A stretch of DNA of 64,000 nt from Kluyvera genomosp. 1 (GCF_001266615.1 NZ_LGHZ01000009.1:34595-98594); one strand, 5' to 3'; counted from the stretch's first letter, positions 33,674 through 42,586 are shown. Notes: a model not told the origin generated them from the sequence alone. Numbers and translations are program-made.

Positions 33674-36480
33674 TTCGCCCGCCGGATCATCCGCACGTAC
33701 AGATGCTGCGGCCCGGAGTTGGTAAGGTTGTTGCCACGAACGTATTGAATGGGCCGCGTCGGGTCGAGGCTAATTTCCCCGACTTTTTGCGCCACCAGTT
33801 TTGCGGCGATTAGCGTTTCTAGCTTCGCCAGCGGCTGCCCCAGGCACTTGTGCATCCCGTTGCCAAAGCCCAGATGGCCGCGAGTATCGCGGTCGATATC
33901 AAAGGTTTCACCATCGGTGAATTTACGGCTATCGCGGTTCGCCGCCGACAGCAGCAGTCGCACCATCGCCCCTTTCGGAATGGTCACCCCGGCCACCGTG
34001 GTCTCTTCGGTAGTAATACGGCTGACGCGCTGGACGGTGCCACGATAGCGGGCCACCTCTTCGACAAAGTTGTCGGCATCATCGATATTGCCCTGCAGGC
34101 GCGCCACCAGCGTCGGTTGCTCGGCAAACATGCGAAACGCATTGGCGACCAGAATGGTGGTGGTGTCGTGTCCGGCGATGAACACAAAGGCACACAGCTC
34201 TTTGGCCTCTTTTTCCGACAGCAGCCCCTGCTTCCACATGCGGGCGATATGCCCGCCGATAGACTGACTGTTGCTGACATACAGCCGTTCCATCGCCGCT
34301 TTGAGATAGGCAAAGAAAGCCATCGCGCTTTGTTCATCGGTGCCGGTACCTGGAGCATTACGCGCCAGACGGCCGAAGTAGCTGAAGGTTTCATCCGACC
34401 AGAACTTCATCTTCTCTTCGTCTTCGTTAGGTACGTCGATCATCGTCGAAATGGTAGCGATACTCAGCGGAATCGCGAAATCTTCCACCACATCGCCGCC
34501 GCCGTTTTCCAGCATCCGCTCCAGCAAGGCATCGGCACGTCGTTCGATTTGTGGGATAAACGGCTCCAGCGACAGCGGCATAAACGATGGCTGCGCCACC
34601 TTACGCAGACGGGTATGCCCTGGCGCATCAAACAGCGTCAGGAAAGTCAGCGGTGGTGGGCTCACCACTTCCGAGGAGAACAGTTTGGGATTACGAATGG
34701 CCTGATAAACGTCGTCGTAGCGCGAAAGGAACCAGACATCAGTGGTGGCCGATTGGCAGCGCAGCACCGGCGCATGCTCACGCATCCAGCGGTAGTGTTC
34801 ATAGGGGTCGCCCTGCGAGCCATCATCAACCACCTTGAAAGGCTCAAGCTCAGGCGGCCAACTAAGTTCATGAGAATATGGCGGTAGTACTGGCGGCATC
34901 ATGGCATGGAACGGGCAGCGCGCAATGTCCTGCTCCTCATCCGTCACGATTGCGCAAGCGTCAGGGGTGACGGCTACCGGCATTGAATCTTGCGCCAGCG
35001 CTCGGCTCATGGTGGTGCGCGAATGTTGGGCATGCTGAGCCAGCACGTCGCGCGCGGCGTTCAGATCGCCATATTCAAATGCCGCCACCAAATCCCTGTG
35101 CTGCTGGACGATATCCCCGACGATTTCCACGCTGGCGGTCAGCGCACGATGAATATATTCCTGCACCGCCAGTGTGCTGTAGAGCGCAATCAACTGGGCA
35201 TTTTTGGTGGCCTCAATCAGGAACATATGGAAGGCGTGGTTGGCTTCGGCATAGCGCGTCACGTCGATAAAACGCCGCCCGGAGACAAACGCTGCGGTGG
35301 CCTCCGCCAGCCGACGGAAAGCGATCAACTGCTCGCCGGAGAGCCGCCCCATGGTCAGCTGAACCGCTCCCAGCTCCAGCGCCAGGCGCAGATCGAAAGC
35401 ATTGTCCACGTCGACTAACGCCAGCGGAATGCGCGTAGGCTCGGCGGGCTGCGGTAACGGTGGCTGCGTCATCACAACGCTGCTGCCGGCAAATTTCTCG
35501 TAGTAGAAATTACGCGGCGTCAGCCCCTGAGCCTGCAGATAATCGCGCACCGCATCCACCATTGGCGGTGGACCGCAGAGATACACATCAACGTCACCAC
35601 CATTAAGCTGTGCGGCGTCAACATGTTGCGTCACATAGCCTTTGTGTAGGTGCAGGCTTTGCGGGTCGGCCACCGTGCACAGGTAGCGAAAATTCGGCAA
35701 ACGGCGCGCGTAGTCATCAAGCTCGCTCAGCGCCACCAGATCCTCATCGCGGGTAACGCCGAAGATAAGCTGGATGGCATGCGTGGTGTCCCCGGTTTCT
35801 GCCAGTTTATCCAGCATCGACAGGAACGGTGCCAGCCCGGTGCCACCCGCCAAAAACAGCGCCGGGCGCTCCAGCGGGCGCAGATAAAAACTGCCCATTG
35901 GGCCGCGCAAACGAATAGCATCACCCGCTTTGGCACGCTGGCTCAAATATCCGGACATCAGCCCCTGCGGCACATTGCGTACCACAAAGCTGACTTCGCG
36001 GGCCGAGGGGCCGGAGCTAAACGAATAGGAGCGCGTTTCTTCCGTGCCCGGTATCTGTACGTTAACGTACTGCCCCGGCTGAAAGCTCAGCGCTTCCCGC
36101 TCATCAAGCGCAAGGGAGAAGGTGAGCGTGGTCGGCGACAGCGCCCGGCTCTCGGTGAGATGACCGTGATAGTCACGGACACTCACACCGTTGGACGCGG
36201 CGGCAATCTCCACTATGCAGTCGCTGGAAGGGTGCATCTGACAGGTCAGGACGCGCCCTGCGCCCGCCTCCTGCGCGGATAACGCATCATCGACGTAGTC
36301 GCCCAGTTCATAGTTTCCCGAACGACAGGTCGCCTTGCAGGTGCCGCACACTCCATCACGACAATCGAGCGGAATGGCAATTTTGGCGCGCAGCGCGGCA
36401 TTAGCGACGGACTCTCCGGCGCGGCAGTCTATCTGCTGCGTTACGCCGTCTTCAAAACGAAGGGTAATCTGATGACTCAT
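33670..36480 (-). CDS. Self-sufficient cytochrome P450: ferredoxin-reductase / FCD / P450 fusion
   Basis: This single 936-residue frame has four parts. Residues 1-95 are a plant-type [2Fe-2S] ferredoxin with C40, C45, C48 and C80. Residues 100-335 are a BenC-like FAD/NAD reductase (RSYSFSS at 150, AGGTGLAPFL at 211, LCGPPPMVDA at 301). Residues about 350-490 are an FCD domain like GntR/FadR-type regulator C-termini (EANHAFHMFLIEATKN, QQHRDLVAAFEYGDLNAARDVLAQH), without a DNA-binding domain. Residues about 540-936 are a P450 with I-helix AGHDTT (769), ExxR (808-811) and heme loop FGNGMHKCLG with Cys879. All redox centres look intact, so it should hydroxylate a substrate using NADH directly. 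The FCD insert is unexplained. GGAGG lies upstream of the ATG. Confidence 0.93.
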   Translation of the reverse strand: MSHQITLRFEDGVTQQIDCRAGESVANAALRAKIAIPLDCRDGVCGTCKATCRSGNYELGDYVDDALSAQEAGAGRVLTCQMHPSSDCIVEIAAASNGVSVRDYHGHLTESRALSPTTLTFSLALDEREALSFQPGQYVNVQIPGTEETRSYSFSSGPSAREVSFVVRNVPQGLMSGYLSQRAKAGDAIRLRGPMGSFYLRPLERPALFLAGGTGLAPFLSMLDKLAETGDTTHAIQLIFGVTRDEDLVALSELDDYARRLPNFRYLCTVADPQSLHLHKGYVTQHVDAAQLNGGDVDVYLCGPPPMVDAVRDYLQAQGLTPRNFYYEKFAGSSVVMTQPPLPQPAEPTRIPLALVDVDNAFDLRLALELGAVQLTMGRLSGEQLIAFRRLAEATAAFVSGRRFIDVTRYAEANHAFHMFLIEATKNAQLIALYSTLAVQEYIHRALTASVEIVGDIVQQHRDLVAAFEYGDLNAARDVLAQHAQHSRTTMSRALAQDSMPVAVTPDACAIVTDEEQDIARCPFHAMMPPVLPPYSHELSWPPELEPFKVVDDGSQGDPYEHYRWMREHAPVLRCQSATTDVWFLSRYDDVYQAIRNPKLFSSEVVSPPPLTFLTLFDAPGHTRLRKVAQPSFMPLSLEPFIPQIERRADALLERMLENGGGDVVEDFAIPLSIATISTMIDVPNEDEEKMKFWSDETFSYFGRLARNAPGTGTDEQSAMAFFAYLKAAMERLYVSNSQSIGGHIARMWKQGLLSEKEAKELCAFVFIAGHDTTTILVANAFRMFAEQPTLVARLQGNIDDADNFVEEVARYRGTVQRVSRITTEETTVAGVTIPKGAMVRLLLSAANRDSRKFTDGETFDIDRDTRGHLGFGNGMHKCLGQPLAKLETLIAAKLVAQKVGEISLDPTRPIQYVRGNNLTNSGPQHLYVRMIRRAN

Positions 36481-36574
36481 CTCTCACATCCTCCAGACAG
36501 TTGCACTCGGAAAATCCGAATGCCCCATATCAAGCCGGATGAGGCTTTGAATCAACGGACAGAGATGACATTAA

Positions 36575-36598
36575 ACAGGACAAATCCGGCATCCCGCC
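36575..36598. promoter_or_regulatory. Shared island element, copy 2 (upstream of the P450 gene)
   Basis: This site matches the element at 32737-32760 in 21 of 24 positions and lies 95-118 bp upstream of the P450 ATG. That is a normal activator distance. The core (CAAATCCGGCA, 36581-36591) is 101-111 bp upstream; the similar core near the KstD-like gene is 107-117 bp upstream of that gene, in the same relative orientation. Confidence 0.5.
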
Positions 36599-36615
36599 GG
36601 GTTTAGCGGGTGCGG

Positions 36616-37515
36616 TCACACTTGTGCAGACGGCGGAATCAGTGCAATAAACTTATCAACTAAAGGGTTATTGCGTGCAGTCGACCAGGCCGCCGCGGTG
36701 GTCACCACCTCAATCGGGTTGTCGAGTGGAACGGTGAGCACGTTGGCCGGTGAAAGTCGCTCCAGCGAGTCAGGCACCAACGCAATCCCCTGGCCACAGC
36801 CGACAAAAGCAATCTGTGACGCGACCGAGCGAGCGCTGTGAATGATACGCGGCGAAAACCCTTCGCTGCGGCAGGCGGCGGTAATGCTGTCGAAATAGAC
36901 TGGGCTTAAGTGGCGCGAGAACATCACCCACGCTTCGTGCATCAGCTCACGAATGGCAATGCGCGACGCTCCTGCTAGCCGATGGTGCCTTGGCAGCGCG
37001 ACAACCAGTTCGGCGCTGGCGAGCGGCAGCAGCGCTATCCCCTCGCCCATTGCGCCGGTTAGTCGAGCGAAGGCAAGATCGATTTCGCCGTTTTGCAGCG
37101 CCGGAATCGCCTCCGCACTGTCGATCTCTTTAATCGAGATAACAATCTCCGGGTACTGCGCTTTCATGCTATCGAGCAGTGGCGGTAGGACATCAAGCAT
37201 CGCGGTGCTGATTGCGCCAATAGTGAGCATCCCGGTATGGCCTGCGACCGCTTCATTCACCGCCAGCTCCAGCCGCTCGACCTGCTCGGCAAATCGCTTA
37301 ACGGCGGGCAGAATCGCCAGCCCCACCGGCGTGAGCTGAACGTTGCGCTTTGAACGGTCGAAAAGCTGCACCTTGAGCGACTGTTCCAGCACCTGAATTT
37401 GCTGAGTCAGCGGCGGCTGAGTCATGCCAAGCTTTTTGGCCGCTCGGCCAAAGTGTTTCTCCTCCGCCACGGCAAGAAACAGCCACATGTGGCGAATAAT
37501 ACGGAAATTAATCAT
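36616..37515 (-). CDS. LysR-family transcriptional regulator
   Basis: This 299-residue LTTR has an N-terminal winged helix (WLFLAVAEEKHFGRAAKKLGMTQPPLTQQIQVLEQSLKVQLFDR) typical of BenM/CatR-like members, and a C-terminal effector-binding domain. It is divergent from the alpha/beta-hydrolase/exporter operon across about 150 bp that contain a 19-bp dyad with T-N11-A geometry. It therefore probably regulates that operon. It is codirectional with, and upstream of, the P450 gene. Confidence 0.93.
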   Translation of the reverse strand: MINFRIIRHMWLFLAVAEEKHFGRAAKKLGMTQPPLTQQIQVLEQSLKVQLFDRSKRNVQLTPVGLAILPAVKRFAEQVERLELAVNEAVAGHTGMLTIGAISTAMLDVLPPLLDSMKAQYPEIVISIKEIDSAEAIPALQNGEIDLAFARLTGAMGEGIALLPLASAELVVALPRHHRLAGASRIAIRELMHEAWVMFSRHLSPVYFDSITAACRSEGFSPRIIHSARSVASQIAFVGCGQGIALVPDSLERLSPANVLTVPLDNPIEVVTTAAAWSTARNNPLVDKFIALIPPSAQV

Positions 37516-37566
37516 GGCCTACGCTTCCTGTCAGTTTGCTGGGGCGTGCGAAATCATAACGCTGAT

Positions 37567-37585
37567 TGATATTAAAAACATATCA
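37567..37585. promoter_or_regulatory. LysR-type operator dyad
   Basis: TGATAT-N7-ATATCA is a perfect dyad that includes a T-N11-A arrangement. It is flanked by ATAACG (37557-37562) and CGTTAT (37588-37593), giving a nested dyad. It lies between the divergent lysR and hydrolase genes, where LTTR recognition sites are expected. Confidence 0.6.
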
Positions 37586-37664
37586 GACCGTTATCTTAAT
37601 ACGATTTTACATATCGGACCCAACGGGTGAATATCACCACCTTTACATCTTCCATCGGGTTTTT

Positions 37665-38471
37665 ATGTTCAGCGAATTTCATCACCAGCAGCAGACCATC
37701 ACCGTACAGGGAACCGACATTGAGGTTGCCGCCATTTACCGTAGCGGCACACGCGAGCCGATCGTTTTCCTGCACGGCTTCGGCTCCACCAAAGAGGACT
37801 ATGCCGATATCGTGCACCACGCCGCCTTTAATGACCGGCCGTTTCTGGCCTACGATGCGCCGGGATGCGGCGAAACCCGCTGCGCCGATGTGAAGAAAAT
37901 CTCTATTCCGCTGCTGGTCGACACCGCACTGGCGATGGTCGATAAACTCGGCTTCACCCGTTTTCATCTGGTCGGCCATTCGATGGGCGGCCTCACTGCG
38001 CTGATGCTGGCACACGCCTACCCCGAGCGGGTGCTGAGTTTTGTCGATATCGAAGGCAATATTGCACCTGAAGACTGTTTTTTAAGCCGCCAGGCCATCG
38101 ACTACCCTGACGGTGACGACGAGCAGTTTTTTGCCGATTTTATCGCCCGCACCCACCGCTCTCCAGCCTGGGCCAGCGCCCTGTACGCCGCCAGCCTACG
38201 GCATAAAGTCCGGGCGGCGGCGGTGCGTCCCATTTTCACCTCGATGGTCGACTATTCCGATCACGGCAAGCTGATGGCCAAATTCCTCAATCTGCCCTGC
38301 CCGACGATGTTTATGTACGGCGAACAGAACAACACGTTGAGCTATCTGGCGGACATTGAACGGCGCGGCGTGACGCTCGCGGAGATTCCGTACTGCGGCC
38401 ATTTTCCGATGTATTCGAACCCACTGGCGATGTGGCAAAAGATCAGCGAACTGCAGGGCCGCGTGGCATGA
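37665..38471 (+). CDS. Alpha/beta-fold hydrolase
   Basis: This 268-residue hydrolase has nucleophile elbow VGHSMGG with Ser106, oxyanion segment FLHGFGST, and a likely catalytic His in PYCGHFPM near the C-terminus. It resembles MhpC-like and esterase members that split C-C or ester bonds, fitting a late step of the island pathway. The start at 37665 (MFSEFHHQQQ) matches the usual N-terminus; upstream frame to 37566 crosses the LysR-type dyad. Its stop overlaps the exporter start by ATGA. Confidence 0.88.
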   Translation: MFSEFHHQQQTITVQGTDIEVAAIYRSGTREPIVFLHGFGSTKEDYADIVHHAAFNDRPFLAYDAPGCGETRCADVKKISIPLLVDTALAMVDKLGFTRFHLVGHSMGGLTALMLAHAYPERVLSFVDIEGNIAPEDCFLSRQAIDYPDGDDEQFFADFIARTHRSPAWASALYAASLRHKVRAAAVRPIFTSMVDYSDHGKLMAKFLNLPCPTMFMYGEQNNTLSYLADIERRGVTLAEIPYCGHFPMYSNPLAMWQKISELQGRVA

Positions 38472-39364
38472 GGCTCAACCTCTCCTCAACGATGGCGGGG
38501 TTTTCGCTGGCGGTGCTGGCCGCGTTTGGTTTCTCGTTTAAAGCCATTTTCGTCAAGCTGGCCTATCAGGTGGCTCCTGTCGATCCGGTGACGCTACTGA
38601 TGCTGCGGATGTCGATGTCACTCCCGCTGATTGCGCTGACCGCGCTGCCGGTTTTGCGCCACGCCAAAGCGCTGCATCGCCGCGATTATGGGCTGCTGGT
38701 TGTGCTCGGCGTGGCGGGATACTATGCCTCAGCAATGCTTGATTTTATGGGCCTACAGTACATCACCGCCGGGCTGGAGCGGCTGATTCTGTTTACCTAT
38801 CCGATGCTAACGATTCTGATCGGCGTCTTTTTCCTCGGCAAAACTTTTGAGAAAAAGCTGCTGCTGGCGATGCTGCTCTCCTACGGCGGGATCCTGATTG
38901 CCTTTGTGCATGACCTCGGTTTCACCACCGATACCCGCGCGGTGATGCTCGGCGGCTCACTGGTTTTTGGCTGCGCCATCACCTACGCCATCTACAGTGC
39001 CGGGGCCGAAGTGGCGATTGGCCGCATGGGAGCAATTCGCTTCTCGGTGCTGGCGCTACTGGTGTCGATTATCGCCACCCAGGTTCACTTCTTCTCCACG
39101 CGGCCACTGAGCGCACTGCATTTGCCATGGCAGATCTACGCGTACAGCGCCGGCATGGCGGTGTTCTCAACGGTGATGCCGATTTTTTGGCTCTCTTCTG
39201 CTATCGCCCGCATCGGCGCGGCAAAGGCGGTGTTGATTGGCCTGATCGGGCCGATTCTGACCATTCTATTTAGCTGGTGGCTGCTCGACGAGCCGCTGTC
39301 GGTTGAGCAACTGCTGGGCACCGGGCTGGTGGTGTGCGGCCTGCTGGTGGTCATCAGGCGATAG
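38468..39364 (+). CDS. EamA/DMT-family transporter
   Basis: This 298-residue inner-membrane protein with ten predicted transmembrane segments consists of two EamA repeats (FGFSFKAIFVKLAYQVAPVDPVTLLMLRM; FWLSSAIARIGAAKAVLIGLIGPILT). It is translationally coupled to the hydrolase by a 4-bp overlap. It probably exports or imports a metabolite connected with the hydrolase. The substrate is unknown. Confidence 0.9.
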   Translation: MRLNLSSTMAGFSLAVLAAFGFSFKAIFVKLAYQVAPVDPVTLLMLRMSMSLPLIALTALPVLRHAKALHRRDYGLLVVLGVAGYYASAMLDFMGLQYITAGLERLILFTYPMLTILIGVFFLGKTFEKKLLLAMLLSYGGILIAFVHDLGFTTDTRAVMLGGSLVFGCAITYAIYSAGAEVAIGRMGAIRFSVLALLVSIIATQVHFFSTRPLSALHLPWQIYAYSAGMAVFSTVMPIFWLSSAIARIGAAKAVLIGLIGPILTILFSWWLLDEPLSVEQLLGTGLVVCGLLVVIRR

Positions 39365-39372
39365 ATTCACAC

Positions 39373-39401
39373 GGCGGCTCGCACTCCTGGCATGAGCCGC
39401 C
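39373..39401 (+). terminator. Putative terminator after the hydrolase/exporter operon
   Basis: GGCGGCTC and GAGCCGCC form a perfect 8-bp stem with a 13-base loop, 9 bp after the stop. It is followed by a pyrimidine-rich but not pure T stretch (ATCCCTTCTTACTT). Confidence 0.65.
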
Positions 39402-39454
39402 ATCCCTTCTTACTTAAACAAACAATAAATGGAACGCTAATAGTTCCAGTATTG

Positions 39455-39473
39455 AATTGATAAGCATTATCAC
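39455..39473. promoter_or_regulatory. Fur box upstream of the iron-complex ABC operon
   Basis: The right part, TGATAAGCATTATC, matches 13 of the last 14 positions of the Fur consensus GATAATGATAATCATTATC; the left part is weaker. It lies about 110 bp before the permease ATG. Iron-dependent repression of the downstream operon is inferred. Confidence 0.7.
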
Positions 39474-39580
39474 ATTTTATATCGTCGCCAGCTCTCTCCA
39501 GGATATTGGATATCTTGCAGTTTTCGCCATGGGACGGGCGGGAGGTCTTTTGACTTTGCCGTGTTCCATAAGGTTATCCA

Positions 39581-40654
39581 ATGAATTCCAGCCTTGCCGC
39601 CAGCGTTGAATCGGACGCCCAGGCGATTTCCCGCCGCTATCGCCGGGTCATTTTGCAGCGTTATCTGCTCGCCGGTATCGTCCTGCTGTGCATCGTCTGC
39701 TCCCTGCTGCTTGATTTTACCCTCGGCCCCTCGGGCATTTCCGTCTCTACGCTATGGCAAACCCTGTTCCACGCCGATGCGGCCGACGCCGGTATCCGGG
39801 TGATTGTCTGGGAACTGCGCTTACCCTTCGCCCTGATGGCCGTGTTGGTCGGACTCGCGCTGGGTCTCGCCGGCGCCGAGATGCAAACGGTGCTCAATAA
39901 CCCGCTTGCCAGCCCGTTTACCCTCGGCGTCTCCTCCGCCGCTTCGTTTGGCGCAGCGCTGGCGATCATTCTCGGGTTGGGTATTCCCGGTGTGCCGGAC
40001 CAATGGTTTATCTCCGTCAACGCCTTCGTCTTCGCCTTGCTGGCCTGCTTTATTCTCGACGGCATCAGCCGTTGGACGCGTGTCGCCACATCCGGCGTGG
40101 TGCTGTTCGGCATCGCGCTAGTCTTCACCTTTAATGCGCTGATCTCCATTTTGCAGTTCGTCGCCAGCGAAGACACCCTACAGGGCCTGGTGTTCTGGAC
40201 CATGGGCAGCCTCGCTCGCGCGTCGTGGGATAAGCTGGCCATTCTGGCGGTGGCGCTGCTGGTTATCGTGCCGCTGTCATTAAGAAGCGCGTGGAAGCTC
40301 ACCGCGCTGCGCCTGGGCGAAGACCGCGCCGTCAGCTTTGGCATTAACGTGCGTCAGTTGCGTCTGGCTTCGCTGCTGCGAATCAGCATTATTTCCGCCC
40401 TCACCGTTGCCTTTGTTGGCCCTATCGGTTTTATCGGCCTCGTGGCCCCGCATATCTCGCGCATGATGTTTGGCGAAGATCACCGTTTTTATCTACCGGG
40501 TAGCATGCTGATTGGCGCACTGGTGCTGTCGCTGGCGTCGGTGGTGTCGAAAAACATCGTTCCCGGAGTCATCATTCCGGTCGGCATTGTCACCTCGCTG
40601 GTGGGCGTGCCGTTCTTCCTGAGCATTATTATTCGTCATCGGGGGACGCTGTAA
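39581..40654 (+). CDS. FecCD-family iron-complex ABC permease
   Basis: This 357-residue permease has about ten transmembrane segments and the FecCD coupling signature VGPIGFIGLVAPHISRMMFG. It starts with a 25-residue hydrophilic N-terminus, then RYLLAGIVLLCIVCSLLL. With one permease gene it should form a homodimer. It overlaps the ATPase gene by one base (TAATG). A siderophore, heme or cobalamin-like ligand is expected; the Fur box favours an iron complex. Confidence 0.93.
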   Translation: MNSSLAASVESDAQAISRRYRRVILQRYLLAGIVLLCIVCSLLLDFTLGPSGISVSTLWQTLFHADAADAGIRVIVWELRLPFALMAVLVGLALGLAGAEMQTVLNNPLASPFTLGVSSAASFGAALAIILGLGIPGVPDQWFISVNAFVFALLACFILDGISRWTRVATSGVVLFGIALVFTFNALISILQFVASEDTLQGLVFWTMGSLARASWDKLAILAVALLVIVPLSLRSAWKLTALRLGEDRAVSFGINVRQLRLASLLRISIISALTVAFVGPIGFIGLVAPHISRMMFGEDHRFYLPGSMLIGALVLSLASVVSKNIVPGVIIPVGIVTSLVGVPFFLSIIIRHRGTL

Positions 40655-41424
40655 TGGACGGACTCACGATCCACGCCCTGCATACCGGCTATCGGCATAA
40701 AAAGATTATCGCCGACCTCACCACGCCCACGCTGCCGCGTGGACAAATCACCGCGCTGCTGGGGCCAAACGGGTCAGGGAAGTCAACGCTGCTGCGGGCG
40801 CTGGCAGATCTTAACCCGGCACAGGGGTCCATTATCCTCAACGGCGAAGAGCTGACGGCGCTATCGTCGGTTAAACGTGCGCAAAAAGTGGTGTATCTGC
40901 CGCAGTCGCTGCCCGCGGGGGTTCACCTGCACGCGCTGGAGTCGGTCGTGGTGGCTCGGCGCGCCAGCGGCCACAGCGACGGCAACGTGGAGGCCGAAGC
41001 CTACGGCATTCTTGAAAAACTCGGCGTCGCCCATCTGGCGATGCACTATCTCGACCAGCTTTCTGGCGGCCAGAAACAGCTGATAGGCCTCGCGCAATCC
41101 CTGATTCGCCAGCCGGCGCTGCTGCTACTCGACGAGCCGCTAAGCGCCCTCGATCTCAACTATCAATTCCACGTGATGGATATCGTCGCCCGCGAAACCC
41201 GGCTGCGCAATATCGTCACCGTGGTGGTTATCCACGATATCAATATCGCGCTGCGGCACTCCCAGTACGCCGTGATGCTTAAAGACGGCGCGCTGGTGGC
41301 AAGCGGTGAGCCGGGTGCGGTGGTTTCACCGCAAAATCTGGCAACGGTCTACGGCGTACGTGGGCGCGTTGAACGCTGTTCACAAGGGCTGCCCCACGTG
41401 GTGGTCGACGGTTTAACGACATAA
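40654..41424 (+). CDS. Iron-complex ABC transporter ATP-binding protein
   Basis: This 256-residue FepC/BtuD-type ATPase has Walker A GPNGSGKSTLL, Q-loop LPQSLPAG, signature LSGGQKQL, Walker B LLLLDEPLSALD and the switch His in VIHDIN. It is translated in a TAATG overlap with the permease gene. It is followed 23 bp later by the binding-protein gene. Confidence 0.95.
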   Translation: MDGLTIHALHTGYRHKKIIADLTTPTLPRGQITALLGPNGSGKSTLLRALADLNPAQGSIILNGEELTALSSVKRAQKVVYLPQSLPAGVHLHALESVVVARRASGHSDGNVEAEAYGILEKLGVAHLAMHYLDQLSGGQKQLIGLAQSLIRQPALLLLDEPLSALDLNYQFHVMDIVARETRLRNIVTVVVIHDINIALRHSQYAVMLKDGALVASGEPGAVVSPQNLATVYGVRGRVERCSQGLPHVVVDGLTT

Positions 41425-41447
41425 CAATAAATGCAACACGGGGAAAC

Positions 41448-42575
41448 ATGACAATGAAGAAGGCAATACTGGGTGCGGCTCTACTGCTCTCGCCGCTGCT
41501 GGCGCTGGCGCAGAACTGGCCGGTGACGGTCACGGATCTGGATAACCGTACGGTGACCATTGAGAAAGAGCCGCAGCGTATCATTTTGCAGGATGGCCGC
41601 GATATTCTGACGCTAGCGGTGCTGGAGCGCGAAAATCCATTCGCTAAAGTGGTAGCGTGGAACAACCTGCCGAAAAAGCAGGATAGCGAAACCTGGAACG
41701 TGCTCAAGCGCAAATGGCCCGAGGCGGATAAGATCCTCGATATGAAATTTTCCGATCAAGGTAACGTCGATCTGGAAACCATTCTCTCTCGCCATCCGGA
41801 TTTGATGATTGCCCAGCTGCGCGCCAAGCCGTCGCTGGTACAAAGCGGCGTGTTAGCCAAGCTCGACGCCCTGCACGTCCCGGTAGTGTTCGTCGATTAC
41901 GAACTGCATCCGGTCGAAAATACCCGTCCAAGTATTGCCATGCTGGGGAAAGTGCTGGGGCAAAGCGCTCGCGCGCAGGCCTATCTGGACTTCTACCAGC
42001 AGCGTCTGGATTTGCTGCATCAACGCCTGGCTGAGGTGAAGAAGAAACCGCTGGTGTTTATCGAACCGATTGCCGGGGTCGCCGGGCTGGATAACGGCTG
42101 CTGCTTCACCCATGCGCGCAACGGCTGGGGCGGACTGGTTGAAGCCGCGGGCGGCGAAAACATCGGTTCTAAGCTGTTGCCGGGCGCAACCGGGAACGTG
42201 TCGGTGGAGAAAATCATCGCCATGAACCCAGACTATTACCTGATGACCGGATCAAAACGTCCTGGCAAAGGTACAGCGATTATTCCGTTTGGTTACAACG
42301 TTGACCAAAACGATGTGACCCACGCTTTTAACGCTCTACTGGGACGTCAGGGTGTGAGCAGCATTCCGGCGGTCGTCGCGGGGCATACCGGTGCGCTATA
42401 CCATCATTTTTACAATAATCCGTACAACATTATCGCCATTGAAACGTTAAGTAAGATCTTCTACCCAACGCAATTCAAGGATGTCGACCCGCAGGCGGAT
42501 TACCACACGCTGATTACCCGTTTCACCGATATTCCAGATGATAAGGTGATTCTGAGCTACACCCCGGCCAAATAA
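41448..42575 (+). CDS. Iron-complex ABC substrate-binding protein
   Basis: This 375-residue periplasmic protein has a signal peptide (KKAILGAALLLSPLLALA-QNWPVTVTD) and the helical-backbone (FepB/BtuF-type) domain: PQRIILQDGRDILTLAVLER, VDLETILSRHPDLMIA, VSVEKIIAMNPDYYLMTG. A CCFTH segment is unusual. The alternative start at 41454 gives the same signal peptide. It is the last gene of the operon, and a strong terminator follows. Confidence 0.92.
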   Translation: MTMKKAILGAALLLSPLLALAQNWPVTVTDLDNRTVTIEKEPQRIILQDGRDILTLAVLERENPFAKVVAWNNLPKKQDSETWNVLKRKWPEADKILDMKFSDQGNVDLETILSRHPDLMIAQLRAKPSLVQSGVLAKLDALHVPVVFVDYELHPVENTRPSIAMLGKVLGQSARAQAYLDFYQQRLDLLHQRLAEVKKKPLVFIEPIAGVAGLDNGCCFTHARNGWGGLVEAAGGENIGSKLLPGATGNVSVEKIIAMNPDYYLMTGSKRPGKGTAIIPFGYNVDQNDVTHAFNALLGRQGVSSIPAVVAGHTGALYHHFYNNPYNIIAIETLSKIFYPTQFKDVDPQADYHTLITRFTDIPDDKVILSYTPAK

Positions 42576-42586
42576 TGGCCCCCTGC

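Noticed and set aside
33850..34887. 345-codon forward frame opposite the P450 domain
   Set aside because: Antisense of the P450 heme domain; no start site or recognisable domain.
27452..39364. Island as an integrative element with attachment sites
   Set aside because: No integrase, tRNA gene or flanking direct repeats were found; transfer is possible but no boundary is visible.
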